Shown here: positions 6,576 to 15,435 of the stretch, one piece after another
Position numbering within the stretch: the first letter of the stretch is position 1
How the letters are laid out: each line of letters begins with the position of its first letter
NCBI GenBank assembly: GCA_964442285.1
Contig: CAYTZH010000004.1
Coordinates: forward strand, 62,001-126,000
Direction of reading: 5' to 3'
From: CAYTZH01 sp964442285
GTDB lineage: Bacteria; Myxococcota_A; UBA9160; JAFDET01
Length of the DNA: 64,000 nt
Position numbers and translations under genes: made by a program
The notes under the pieces: model-generated
Told to the model about the DNA's origin: nothing
Seen by the model: the letters and a program-made list of their open reading frames with translations, nothing else
The model's database searches: none

Positions 6576-9432
6576 GCGGCTCTCCACGCGCGGTGGAGCG
6601 CCGCTCGGAAGACCCGAAGATCGGTCCCACCAAGGCCTCCGCCTCCTCGCGCGCGGCACGACAGCCGTCGCCCAGGCAACGGCGCCAGGTGTGGCGCAGC
6701 GTCTCCCGCGGAAACGGGAAGGCGTGGTGGTAGTAGAGCGCGAAGAGCTGGCTGCGCGCCGTGGCCACGGCGGGCGGCAGCGTGCCGCCCTTCGCGTCGG
6801 GCACCGCGTAGAGATCCACCAGGCGCTGCAGCATGCCGGGCTGCACGTGAGGCGCCACGCCGCTGTCGGCCCGGGCCTCGGCGATCACCTGCTGGAGGGC
6901 CTCCGAGTCGGGATCCTCGTGCATCCAGACGGCGAGGAGGGTCGCGCACTGCGGCCCCCGGGCGGAGCAGACCTCGCGCGCGATCCGTGCGCGCAGGGGC
7001 TCGGAGACCGGGCCGTGGCGCGCTTCCCACGCCCGGAGCAGGGAGTTCCGGGACCCGATCTCCGCCGCCCTGGGCGAGGCGCCGGAGGGCAGGTCGGCCT
7101 GCTGGCCGACGAAGAAGGCCCGCGCTGCCCGGTGGGAGAGCAGCGGATGGAGCAGCGTGTGCACCGGTCCCGACGTCTCGATCGCGTGCACGACGCCGAG
7201 CGGGAGGATCTCGTGGGCGAGGAGCGCGGGCAGCGTCTCGATCCCCACGCGGCGCAGGCCCGCCGCGAAGTCCGGACGCCCGGCGCGTGCCTCGATGCGG
7301 TCCAACGTCAGGGCCTCCGGGTCCTGGATGCCGAGCAGCAGCATGTCGGGACCCAGGGTGAACCACACCGACACGGCGTCGAAGACGCCGGTGTAGGTCC
7401 GCAGGACGAGCTCGAGGGTCTGCTTGTCGATCTCGTAGGTCTGGAGCCACTGGGTGTAGACCCCGCCCGGTCGCAGGCGGTCGCGGGCCGCCTCGAGGAA
7501 CTCCCGGCTGAAGAGCATCTCCACGCCGGTGACCCACGGGTTGCTGGGCTCCGAGACGATGACGTCGAAGCGGCCCTCGCTGCGCAGCAGGGCGCGGTAG
7601 GCGTCGCTGCGGAGGATGCGCACCTTCGGATTGCCGGACGCCCCCTGGTTGCCGTGCTCGAAGAAGCGGGCGGCCTCGAGGACCCCGCTGGAGATCTCGG
7701 CGACGACCACCTGACGCATCTCGTCGAGGGCGGCGAGCTCGCCGACCGTCACCCCGGTCCCCCACCCGATCACGAAGGCGTCCTGGCAGGCGTCGGCCAC
7801 CAGGCACGGCAGGATCCCCGCGAGGCCCATGGTGGGATAGTCGTGGATGAGGGAGCCATCGGGCTTGCCGTTGGTCATGATCGCCGGCGAAGGCTGGCCC
7901 TCGGGACCGGACAGGACCCGAACCGCGACCGTCGTCGTCGGGTCGTCGTCGTAGAAGTCCACCTCGCCGGGCAGCTGGCGCTCCACCGCGTCGGGTCCCG
8001 CGTAGGTGAGCGGCGTGGGCGCGCGGATCCGGAACAGCCCTCCCGAGACGAGCGTCGTCGACCAGGGGGGAAGCGCGATCAGCCCGCCGAGACCGAGGGC
8101 GCACCCGAGCGCCAGGGGCGCGAGGCGCGGCCGATAGAGGCGGAATGCCAGGAGCGCCCCCGCGCCCGCCGCCGCGCCGACCGCGATGCGGTAGATCTGG
8201 TGCAGATCGAGCCACACCAGCAACGCGTAGCCTCCCAGCAAGGCGCCCAGGAGGTTGCCGATGGTGTTCCAGGAGTAGAGTCGTCCCGCCACGGAGCCGA
8301 GCTCGCCGACCTGGCGGCGCAGGGCGTGGAAGAGCAGCGGCAGCGAGGCGCCCGCGAGGCCCGCCGGGACGATCAGCACCACCAGGATCGCCGCGAAGCC
8401 CGTGAGGTAGTACGGGTAGAAGGCTTCTTCGACGTCGCGGAAGAGCGAGCGAAGCACGTGGGCGGCGTACGGGGCCTCGTCCAGGAACGGGTAGAGGCCG
8501 GCCAGGTAGGCCGCCAGCGCCAGGGGACAGCCGACCACAGCGGCCCGCGGAATGCGCTCGAAGAGGGAGACCGCGAGGCTGCCGAGGGCGATGGCCAGCA
8601 CGAAGACCGCCACGACCATGGCGAAGGTGAAGTGGGACGCACCGAACGAGAGGCCCGACAGGCGGATCATCGCCGTCTGGGTCGACATCATGGCGAAGCC
8701 GAGGAGGCAGGCCGCGGCGGCGTAGAGCGCGGAGCCCTCCACCTCGGGCTTCGGCCCGGACGGAGCCGGCGCGGACGCCGTCGGGGACGTCTCGAAGTCG
8801 CGGCGGAGCACCGCGATCGCGCCGAACGCGGCGCCCGCGAGCAGGTTGATCCCGCCCATCAGCCACAACGTCCCGGGAATGCCGAGCAGCGGGATCAGGA
8901 AGAAGCCCGCGGCCACCGCGCCCGCGAAGGCCCCGACCGTGTTGAATCCGTACACCAGCGCGTGGAAGCGGGTGGCGTCGGTCAGGTCCCGCGCCAGGGC
9001 CTGGGTCAGGATCGGGATCGTGCCGCCCATGAGAACGGTCGGCGGGCCGATCAGGAGCGCGGTCAGCACCACGTCCACCGCAAAGCCCAGCTCGCCGGCG
9101 ACGTGCAGGCTGACCGAGAGGTCCCGGACGCCAGCGAAGAGGGCGGGAAAGGCCAGGGCCCACACCCCGATGCCCGCCTCGACCACGGCGTAGGTGAGCA
9201 GCAGGCGCGGGGGTCGACCGGCGCGCTCCGCGCGCTGGACGAGACGCCGGCAGACCCCGCCGAACACCGAGTAGCCCAGGGAGAGGCCGCCCAGGAAGAT
9301 GCCCAGGACGGCCGCGGTGGCCTCGCTGTGGGATCCCAGCAGGATCGCGAAGCTCTTCTGCCAGGCCACCTCGTAGACCAGCCCACTGAACCCGGTGAGG
9401 ACGGTCAGCAGCAGGACCAGGGCGCGCAGCAT
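6538..9432 (-). CDS. Second integral-membrane spermidine-synthase-like protein
   Basis: 964 residues, starting with a hydrophobic segment (MLRALVLLLTVLTGFSGLVYEVAW) that is typical of fused transporter-like/spermidine-synthase proteins. About 14 helices cover roughly residues 1-430. A Rossmann domain follows (FVIGWGTGVTVGELAAL, AEISSGVLEAARFF, VSEPSNPWVTG), then a long C-terminal extension. The aminopropyltransferase fold is clear but the substrate is not. It lies 7 bp after the radical SAM gene on the same strand, so the two are probably co-transcribed. The C-terminal tail is encoded over a sulfatase remnant, which suggests that the present stop is recent. Confidence 0.8.
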   Translation of the reverse strand: MLRALVLLLTVLTGFSGLVYEVAWQKSFAILLGSHSEATAAVLGIFLGGLSLGYSVFGGVCRRLVQRAERAGRPPRLLLTYAVVEAGIGVWALAFPALFAGVRDLSVSLHVAGELGFAVDVVLTALLIGPPTVLMGGTIPILTQALARDLTDATRFHALVYGFNTVGAFAGAVAAGFFLIPLLGIPGTLWLMGGINLLAGAAFGAIAVLRRDFETSPTASAPAPSGPKPEVEGSALYAAAACLLGFAMMSTQTAMIRLSGLSFGASHFTFAMVVAVFVLAIALGSLAVSLFERIPRAAVVGCPLALAAYLAGLYPFLDEAPYAAHVLRSLFRDVEEAFYPYYLTGFAAILVVLIVPAGLAGASLPLLFHALRRQVGELGSVAGRLYSWNTIGNLLGALLGGYALLVWLDLHQIYRIAVGAAAGAGALLAFRLYRPRLAPLALGCALGLGGLIALPPWSTTLVSGGLFRIRAPTPLTYAGPDAVERQLPGEVDFYDDDPTTTVAVRVLSGPEGQPSPAIMTNGKPDGSLIHDYPTMGLAGILPCLVADACQDAFVIGWGTGVTVGELAALDEMRQVVVAEISSGVLEAARFFEHGNQGASGNPKVRILRSDAYRALLRSEGRFDVIVSEPSNPWVTGVEMLFSREFLEAARDRLRPGGVYTQWLQTYEIDKQTLELVLRTYTGVFDAVSVWFTLGPDMLLLGIQDPEALTLDRIEARAGRPDFAAGLRRVGIETLPALLAHEILPLGVVHAIETSGPVHTLLHPLLSHRAARAFFVGQQADLPSGASPRAAEIGSRNSLLRAWEARHGPVSEPLRARIAREVCSARGPQCATLLAVWMHEDPDSEALQQVIAEARADSGVAPHVQPGMLQRLVDLYAVPDAKGGTLPPAVATARSQLFALYYHHAFPFPRETLRHTWRRCLGDGCRAAREEAEALVGPIFGSSERRSTARGEPPRREGARTAGFR

Positions 9433-9439
9433 GGCGGGT

Positions 9440-11047
9440 TCAGGCCGCCCGGCGCGGGTCGGCCTGGCGGCTCGCGACGGTCTTGCGCGTGTTGCGCACC
9501 TCGCTCAGGCGCGTCTCGAGGATCGTTCGACTCTCGCCGTAGCCCAGCAGGCGCCTGAACAGGCGCCAGGCGATCCACGGCCGGCGCCCGAACGACACCG
9601 AGTAGAAGATCGCCATGCCGATCAGCCGCCAGACGAAGAGCTCACGGCCGGACATGGCCTTGCAGTACGGCGTCATCATCGTCTTGTCGACGAAGATCGA
9701 CATGGTGCGGAAGTACTCGTCGCCGAACTCGCGGATGGTGCCGTCCGCCACGAGATCGTCGTGGAGCTCGGAGCCCGGGTAGGGCGTGAAGACGATCAGG
9801 TCGGTCACGTCCACGCCGATCCAGGCCAGCCGACCGACGAAGGCGATCGTCTCCGCGAGCTCGCGCCGCGTCTCGTGGGGATAGCCGATGATGATGTTGC
9901 ACTTGACCTGGATGCCGTTGGCGGCGGCCGCCTTGGCGGAGGCGGTCAGGTTGTCGAGATCGACGCGCTTCTTGATCTTCCGCAGCATCGACGGTGAGCC
10001 GCTCTCGGGCGAGTAGGCGATGTGGCGGCAGCCCGTGCGGTAGAGCGCGGCGCTGACTTCGTGGTCGAGGACCTCGCTGCGCGTGCCGCTCGGGAACTGA
10101 TAGGTGAAGCGCAGCCCGCGCTCCTCGATCTGGCGGCAGAATTCGAGGATCCAATCGCGCTTGAGCACCATCGTGAGATCGTAGAAGTCGAAGTTCTCCG
10201 CGCCGTAGGCCTCGATGTACTCCTCGATCTCGTCCAGCAGCAGGCCCGGATCCCGCGCCAGCCAGCGGCGCCCGTACATCTGCGGATTGGAGCAGAACGT
10301 GCACTCGTAGGGGCAGCCCCGGGTCCCGAGGACCGGCATGGAGCGGCCATGGTACAGACCCATGGGCGTCTTCGACGAGAGGTACACCTCCATGGGGAAG
10401 AGGTCCCAGGCGGGCTTGGGGATCGCGTCCACGTTGCTGATGCGCGGGCGGGGCGGCGTCGCCACGAGCTTCCCGCCTTCGAGATAGGCGATGCCCGCCA
10501 CGCGCCGCAGCTTCTCCGGGTCGCGGAGGTGGGCCGCGATCTCCACTGCGGTCTCCTCGCCCTCGCCCAGCACGCACAGGTCCACGCCGGGGGCGTCGCG
10601 CAGGGAGAACTCCGGAGCCGCCGTCACGTGCTCCCCGCCGATCACCAGGAGCGCGTCCGGGTGGGCGGCCCGCAGCGCGGCCAGGATCTCGCGGGCGTGG
10701 GGCCAGTCCTGGGTGAAGAGGCACGAGACGCCGATCATCTCCGTGCCGGGCTCGACCCGTCGCGCGATCTCCTCGGGATCGAGGCCCTGGCGCACGTGGA
10801 CGTCGTCCCAGTCGATCACGCGCTCGAGCCCGTCTCCGAGAGCGTCGATGGCCTGCACGCGGCAGCCGCTGGCCCGCAGGCTGGCGGCGAGGTAGGCGGG
10901 ACCGATGGGCGCGGTCACGGTCATGTAGAGCACGTTCTTGGTGAACAGGCGGCCCGGACGGACGATCGCGATCTTGGCGTCGATCGCACCCGGCGCGGCG
11001 CCGATCATGCGGATGGGCTCGGCATCGTTCGATCGCGGGGTCGTCAC
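9440..11047 (-). CDS. B12-binding-domain radical SAM enzyme
   Basis: 535 residues from a GTG with AAGGAG six bases upstream (the frame stays open further up, but this start is well supported). Residues about 20-170 form a cobalamin-binding-like Rossmann domain (IGPAYLAASLRASGC, then LLVIGGEHVTA). The radical SAM core follows with cysteines 245, 249 and 252 (GCPYECTFCSN) for the 4Fe-4S cluster. A helical C-terminal region of about 100 residues completes it. Family members methylate or rearrange unactivated carbons, or build carbon skeletons in lipids and natural products. Between desaturase and methyltransferase genes it is a good candidate for a C-methylation or ring-forming step. It heads an operon with the membrane protein at 6538. 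Confidence 0.85.
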   Translation of the reverse strand: MTTPRSNDAEPIRMIGAAPGAIDAKIAIVRPGRLFTKNVLYMTVTAPIGPAYLAASLRASGCRVQAIDALGDGLERVIDWDDVHVRQGLDPEEIARRVEPGTEMIGVSCLFTQDWPHAREILAALRAAHPDALLVIGGEHVTAAPEFSLRDAPGVDLCVLGEGEETAVEIAAHLRDPEKLRRVAGIAYLEGGKLVATPPRPRISNVDAIPKPAWDLFPMEVYLSSKTPMGLYHGRSMPVLGTRGCPYECTFCSNPQMYGRRWLARDPGLLLDEIEEYIEAYGAENFDFYDLTMVLKRDWILEFCRQIEERGLRFTYQFPSGTRSEVLDHEVSAALYRTGCRHIAYSPESGSPSMLRKIKKRVDLDNLTASAKAAAANGIQVKCNIIIGYPHETRRELAETIAFVGRLAWIGVDVTDLIVFTPYPGSELHDDLVADGTIREFGDEYFRTMSIFVDKTMMTPYCKAMSGRELFVWRLIGMAIFYSVSFGRRPWIAWRLFRRLLGYGESRTILETRLSEVRNTRKTVASRQADPRRAA

Positions 11048-11405
11048 AGCTCGCTCCTTCCGTGCCCCTCCGCGGTCCCCGGGGCCCTGCGCTCCGGCCA
11101 CCGGCGGTTCCGCTTCCGCCGCTTCGGCCAGCCCCGGAGCCGGGCTGACCGGACAGGATACTCGATTCCATGCGCGCCGTGCTGCGGAGAGTCGGGCGCT
11201 GGATCCCGCGGACGGACGCCCCCCCCCGCGGGAGCGAAGGCGATGTGCAGCCCGTGCGCGGGGCGCCCGCAGCCAGGGGATCGCGCCGGGCGCGGCCACG
11301 CCGGGGCCGTCCACTCCGCGATACAATGCGGCGCCTCCGCGCGAAGCGGGGGCAGGAGCCCCGAGGACGGCGCCTCCGCGCGAAGCGGGGGCAGGAGCCC
11401 CGAGG
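11048..11405. other. Divergent intergenic region
   Basis: 358 bp between the radical SAM gene and the glycosyltransferase gene. It contains a -10-like TACAAT at 11322-11327 (plus strand, no matching -35) and a 39-bp tandem duplication at its right end. No small gene is evident. Confidence 0.5.
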
Positions 11406-11406
11406 A
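11329..11406 (+). repeat. 39-bp tandem duplication carrying a ribosome-binding site
   Basis: Two perfect adjacent copies, 11329-11367 and 11368-11406. Each contains a GGGGC-AGGA-GCCCC hairpin whose loop exposes an AGGAG Shine-Dalgarno sequence. Copy 2 ends in the A of the glycosyltransferase ATG; copy 1 is followed by C, giving ACG, so only the second copy has a start codon. Confidence 0.85.
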
Positions 11407-12431
11407 TGCCCGTCGCGCACACCCAGGACCACTTCGAGCGGCGCACCGCGCCGCCGACCGGAGGCGACGCGCGACCCGCGCTCGACCGCCGCCTGTTCTC
11501 GGTGATCGTGCCGGTCTACAACGAGGAACCGAACCTCGAAGCGATGGCGCGCCGCCTCCTCGCCGTGTTCGGAGAACTCGCCTTCGACGACCACGAGATC
11601 CTATTCGTCGACGACGGCTCGACGGATCGGAGCGAGGCGACCCTGCGCCGGCTCTGCGCGCTCGACCGGCGCGTGCGGGCCCTGTTCCTGACCCGGAACT
11701 TCGGACACCAGGCGGCGGTCTCCGTGGGGATCGCCGAGTGCCGGGGCAGCGTCGTCGCCGTCATCGATGGCGATCTCCAGGACCCGCCGGACCTCTTCGC
11801 CGAGATGGTCTCCGTGCTGGAGGCGGGGGCCGACGTGGCCTACGGCGTGCGTCGAAGCCGGGAGGAGCCCGCGCTGCTCCGGCTCGGCTACTGGCTCTTC
11901 TATCGCCTGCAGGCCCGGCTCTCGAGCATCGCGATTCCCCTGGACGCCGGCGACTTCTGCTGCATGCGGCGGCCCGTGGTGGATGCCATGGTGCGCCTGC
12001 CCGAGAGCCGGCGCTTCGTGCGGGGCCTGCGCGCCTGGGTCGGCTTCCGGCAGGTGGGGGTGCCCTACGACCGCGCGGCCCGCGCCGCCGGCGTGTCGAA
12101 GTACCGGATCGGCGGCCTGCTGAGCCTGGCCTACGACGGCCTGTTCGCCTTCTCCGACCTGCCGGTGAAGCTGCTGCAGTTCCTGGGCTTCGTGGTCTCG
12201 CTGGTCGCCGGCGGAGTCGGCACCGCCTACCTGGCCTACTCCATCCTCTTCGAGGCGCCCCGCGGATTCCCGACGCTCGTGATCTCGATCTGGTTCCTCG
12301 GCGGCGTGCAGCTGCTCGCGCTGGGCATCCTCGGCGAATACCTCCACCGGACCTACGAGCAGAGCCTGGGCCGCCCCAGCGCCCTGGTGCGCGAGCGGGC
12401 CGGGGAGGGGGCGACGGAGGACGGGCGCTAG
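11406..12431 (+). CDS. Family 2 glycosyltransferase, polyprenyl-phosphate sugar synthase type
   Basis: 341 residues. The GT2 catalytic domain (about 30-240) shows VIVPVYNEEPNLEAM, LFVDDGSTDRS and the metal site VIDGDLQDPP. Two membrane helices follow (FLGFVVSLVAGGVGTAYLAY and a second near residue 300). This is the architecture of dolichol-phosphate mannose synthases and GtrB-type bactoprenol-phosphate glucosyltransferases, which load a nucleotide sugar onto a lipid carrier at the inner face of the membrane. The ATG follows the duplicated AGGAG site. The next gene, a methyltransferase, starts 3 bp after the stop. The sugar and acceptor are unknown. Confidence 0.88.
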   Translation: MPVAHTQDHFERRTAPPTGGDARPALDRRLFSVIVPVYNEEPNLEAMARRLLAVFGELAFDDHEILFVDDGSTDRSEATLRRLCALDRRVRALFLTRNFGHQAAVSVGIAECRGSVVAVIDGDLQDPPDLFAEMVSVLEAGADVAYGVRRSREEPALLRLGYWLFYRLQARLSSIAIPLDAGDFCCMRRPVVDAMVRLPESRRFVRGLRAWVGFRQVGVPYDRAARAAGVSKYRIGGLLSLAYDGLFAFSDLPVKLLQFLGFVVSLVAGGVGTAYLAYSILFEAPRGFPTLVISIWFLGGVQLLALGILGEYLHRTYEQSLGRPSALVRERAGEGATEDGR

Positions 12432-12434
12432 ACC

Positions 12435-13160
12435 TTGGAGGCCAGCTACGGCAGCGACTACGACGCGCTCTACCACCACCATTGGTGGTGGCGGGCCCGC
12501 GAGTCGATCCTGCTCGAGGAGATCCGCGCACTGTCGCTGCCGACCGGCGCCTCGATCCTGGACGTCGGCTGCGGCAACGGACTCTTCCTGCCGAAGCTGG
12601 CCCGGTTCGGTCGCGTGGAGGGCATCGAGGTGGACGCCTCGCTGGTGCGCGACGACGCGCCCCTCCGCGACGCGATCCACCTGGAGCCCCTGGGCCACCC
12701 CGTCTACGCGGGACGCCTCTTCGACCTGGTGACCGCCCTCGACGTGATCGAGCACCTCGACGACGACCGCGGCTTCGTGCGCCTGCTCGCCGAACGGGTG
12801 CGGCCCGGCGGACACCTGCTCGTGACGGTCCCCGCCTTCCCGATTCTCTGGGACGTCCACGACGAGATCAACCACCACCGCCGGCGCTATCGCCGCGAGG
12901 GCCTGCGCCAGCTGCTCGCCCCCTACGGCGACCTGCGCTCGCTGCGCTTCCTGTTCCCTTCCCTGTTCGCCGCGAAGGTCGCCGTGGCCTGGCGCAACCA
13001 CCACGCCCGCGAGGCCCTGGTGCAGGCGAGCCTTCCGCCGCCGCTCCTGGGACGGGCGCTGGCGGCCTTCCTTCGCGCCGAGGACGCCGTAGCGCGCCAC
13101 CTGCGCCTTCCCTTCGGCACGTCGCTGCTGGCGCTCCTCAGGATCCCAGACGCCGCCTGA
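12435..13160 (+). CDS. Class I SAM-dependent methyltransferase
   Basis: 241 residues. Motif I is SILDVGCGNGLF near residue 40, with LVTALDVIEHLDDD as motif II and VRPGGHLLVTVP as motif III. INHHRRRYRREGL after it is typical of methyltransferases found beside lipid and polysaccharide genes. Unlike the other three methyltransferases here it has no N-terminal cysteine ribbon. The start is TTG, 3 bp after the glycosyltransferase stop, so the two are coupled. The last 23 bp overlap the convergent membrane-protein gene. The substrate is unknown. Confidence 0.8.
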   Translation: MEASYGSDYDALYHHHWWWRARESILLEEIRALSLPTGASILDVGCGNGLFLPKLARFGRVEGIEVDASLVRDDAPLRDAIHLEPLGHPVYAGRLFDLVTALDVIEHLDDDRGFVRLLAERVRPGGHLLVTVPAFPILWDVHDEINHHRRRYRREGLRQLLAPYGDLRSLRFLFPSLFAAKVAVAWRNHHAREALVQASLPPPLLGRALAAFLRAEDAVARHLRLPFGTSLLALLRIPDAA

Positions 13161-15399
13161 CGCGAAGTGCGACGAGCACGAGAGCCGCCATGCCGAAGCC
13201 CGCGTGGGAGAGCCAGGCGAAGCGACTCGCCGCGAAGTAGCGCAGGCGCACCTCGCGCGTGCCCGGAGGCAGGCGCACCCCCTGGTAGAAGCCGTTCACG
13301 ACCGGGGTCTCGAGGGACCGACCGGCGCCGTCCCAGGCCCGCCAGTCGGGATGGTGCTGCTGGCTGAGGAAGAGCAGGCTCTCGCGCTCGCTCCCGGTCA
13401 CCGCGAGATGCAGGGCGTCGTCGAGGGTCTCGAGCCGCCTCAGCGGGAGCCCCGGCGCATCCTCCAGGCGCCCCGCGATGCGCACTCCCCCGTCGCCGCC
13501 CGCCTCGAAGACCCGGACCTGGGCCTCGGTGGGCTGCGGCGCCCGCACGCGGTAGACCCCGAAGCGCCGGATCCGCCCCACCGGCTCGGCGATCGCCTCG
13601 GGAATCGGGATCCTCGAGACGAGGAGCCGGATCCCGGTGAAGGAGAAAGGGGCTTCGTCGAGCTTCGCGGGGGACGTGATCCACTGGAAGTGGCGGCCGT
13701 GGGTCGTGGGCGGGCTCTCGCTGATCCCGAGCACGAAGTCCCGGAAGGCGTGGCTGCTGAGGGAGTTGTAGCTGTGCGGGCTGCGGATCCCGTGGAGCAG
13801 CTGTTGGTTGGCGGGCATCAGGGAGCGTCGCACGAAGGCGAAACGTCCGTGCTCGCCGGTGTAGCGAGCGACAGCCTCGAGGAAGGGTCCCCCCTGCCGG
13901 ATGCTCCCGGTCGGGCGGAACATGGCGACCGGCAGCGCGTACACGAAGGCCCCCAGGAGCAGCAAGCCCACGAGCCCACGCGGGCTCGGACGCCAGAGGA
14001 AGCCGAGAACGGCCGCCTGGGCCGCGATCGCCACGCCCAGACGAGCGGGCTCGAGGGGCTCCGGCGCAACCCACACGCCCCCCAGCACCAGGCAGCTTCC
14101 CGACGCGGCCAGCGCCGTGCGCAGCAGCCGCATCCGCCCGGGCTCGCGCAGCCAGACATCGCACGCGAAGGCCCCCGCCAGGACGAAGACCGGCAGCAGG
14201 CCGAAGATCGGCGGCAGCCGCGAGAGGGAGAGCCCGAGATGGTGGACCGCGAACAGGTAGGCCCCGGGCCACAGGGTGAGGAGCACCCCCAGCGCCGCGC
14301 CCGCGAGCCACGGCGCCACCGAGGCCCGCCGCAGCAGGGCCGGGGTGCTCAGCAGCAGACCGGCGAACAGGGGCGTCAGGCTCAAGGTCGCGTAGCCGAG
14401 CCGGCTGTCCTCCGAGACGGGGTTGCCGAAGATCGACGAGTCCACGAGCTGGGCGCCGAGCAGGAGGCCATCGCGCAGCGACGCCAGGGGCGGGAGCGCC
14501 TTCAGGAAGAAGGCATCGCCCACCTCGGCCACGCGCACGGAGCGCCGGGCCATGTCGAGCAGATCCAGCAGGCCGGGCAGGCTGGCCAGCAGCCCGACGG
14601 CGGCAGCGCCGCCCACCGCGATGGCGAAGCGCCAGCGCGCGGCGCCCAGGCCGGCGAAGCGAGCCAGGGCGAAGGCCCCGACCACGTAGACGGACCAGAC
14701 CACCGACTGCGGATAGCCCCCGCAGAGCTGCAGGTTCACGCACAGGGCGAGCCCGAGGAGGCGCGCCGGAGTGAGCTCCTGGGCGCAGCGCTCCACGAGC
14801 CACAGCAGCGCCAGCGCCCCGGTGAAGGCCCACAGGAAGGGGGCGGCAGCCATCCACGAGACCACGTCGACGCCGAGGGACATCCCGACGCCGCCGCACA
14901 GGCAGGCCGCTGGAAGGAGTCCCCGCGCCCGGAGGAAGAGGAAGGCGAACAGGCCCGACAGGACCAGCGCCCCCACGACCAGCCAGGTGTAGACCCGGAG
15001 CACGTCGTTCGAGACCAGCGAGAGAAGAGCGAGGGGCAGGAAGCCCTTGCCGACGCCCATCCACTGGCCCGCCGGACGTCCCATCTCCGCCTCGGGCACC
15101 CAGCTCGCGATCCAACCCGCGCGGCGACCGGCCAGGTGCTTGTGGATCTCCGCCAGATAGCCCGCGTCCAGGTCGCGGAAACGGCGGCGGTTGCTCAGGA
15201 GCCCGGGCGGGTCCTGGGGGGTCAGTCCGAGCTCCAGGGCATTGTCGTGGGCGAAGACCACGTGCCCGCGTACCAGGAACGGCCCGAAGAAGACGACCCA
15301 GGTCGCGGCCAGGAGGGCGAGCGCCCGGCCGTGGGTGAGCCAGCGCCAGCTCGCCCCGTCCGGTCGCGGGGCCGGCGGACCGGAGTGGGCGGGGCTCAT
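13138..15399 (-). CDS. YfhO-like polytopic membrane protein
   Basis: 753 residues. Roughly a dozen hydrophobic segments cover residues 25-480, then a soluble C-terminal part, then a last helix near the end (SHAGFGMAALVLVALRV). FVRGHVVFAHDN near the N-terminus and the closing beta-rich region with NGFYQGVRLPPGTREV match bacterial YfhO-type proteins, GT-C-like enzymes or flippase partners that add or move sugars on lipid-linked glycans. Activity is not proven for the family. A good Shine-Dalgarno (GAGGAG) precedes the ATG. It overlaps the methyltransferase gene tail to tail by 23 bp and follows the desaturase at 15436 on the same strand. Confidence 0.7.
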   Translation of the reverse strand: MSPAHSGPPAPRPDGASWRWLTHGRALALLAATWVVFFGPFLVRGHVVFAHDNALELGLTPQDPPGLLSNRRRFRDLDAGYLAEIHKHLAGRRAGWIASWVPEAEMGRPAGQWMGVGKGFLPLALLSLVSNDVLRVYTWLVVGALVLSGLFAFLFLRARGLLPAACLCGGVGMSLGVDVVSWMAAAPFLWAFTGALALLWLVERCAQELTPARLLGLALCVNLQLCGGYPQSVVWSVYVVGAFALARFAGLGAARWRFAIAVGGAAAVGLLASLPGLLDLLDMARRSVRVAEVGDAFFLKALPPLASLRDGLLLGAQLVDSSIFGNPVSEDSRLGYATLSLTPLFAGLLLSTPALLRRASVAPWLAGAALGVLLTLWPGAYLFAVHHLGLSLSRLPPIFGLLPVFVLAGAFACDVWLREPGRMRLLRTALAASGSCLVLGGVWVAPEPLEPARLGVAIAAQAAVLGFLWRPSPRGLVGLLLLGAFVYALPVAMFRPTGSIRQGGPFLEAVARYTGEHGRFAFVRRSLMPANQQLLHGIRSPHSYNSLSSHAFRDFVLGISESPPTTHGRHFQWITSPAKLDEAPFSFTGIRLLVSRIPIPEAIAEPVGRIRRFGVYRVRAPQPTEAQVRVFEAGGDGGVRIAGRLEDAPGLPLRRLETLDDALHLAVTGSERESLLFLSQQHHPDWRAWDGAGRSLETPVVNGFYQGVRLPPGTREVRLRYFAASRFAWLSHAGFGMAALVLVALRVRRRLGS

Positions 15400-15435
15400 C
15401 GCGGCTCCTCGGGGCGCGTCACGAGCGAGGAGCCG

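Noticed and set aside
3888..9432. Polyamine biosynthesis
   Set aside because: The proteins are large membrane fusions and no SAM decarboxylase or ornithine/arginine decarboxylase is nearby.
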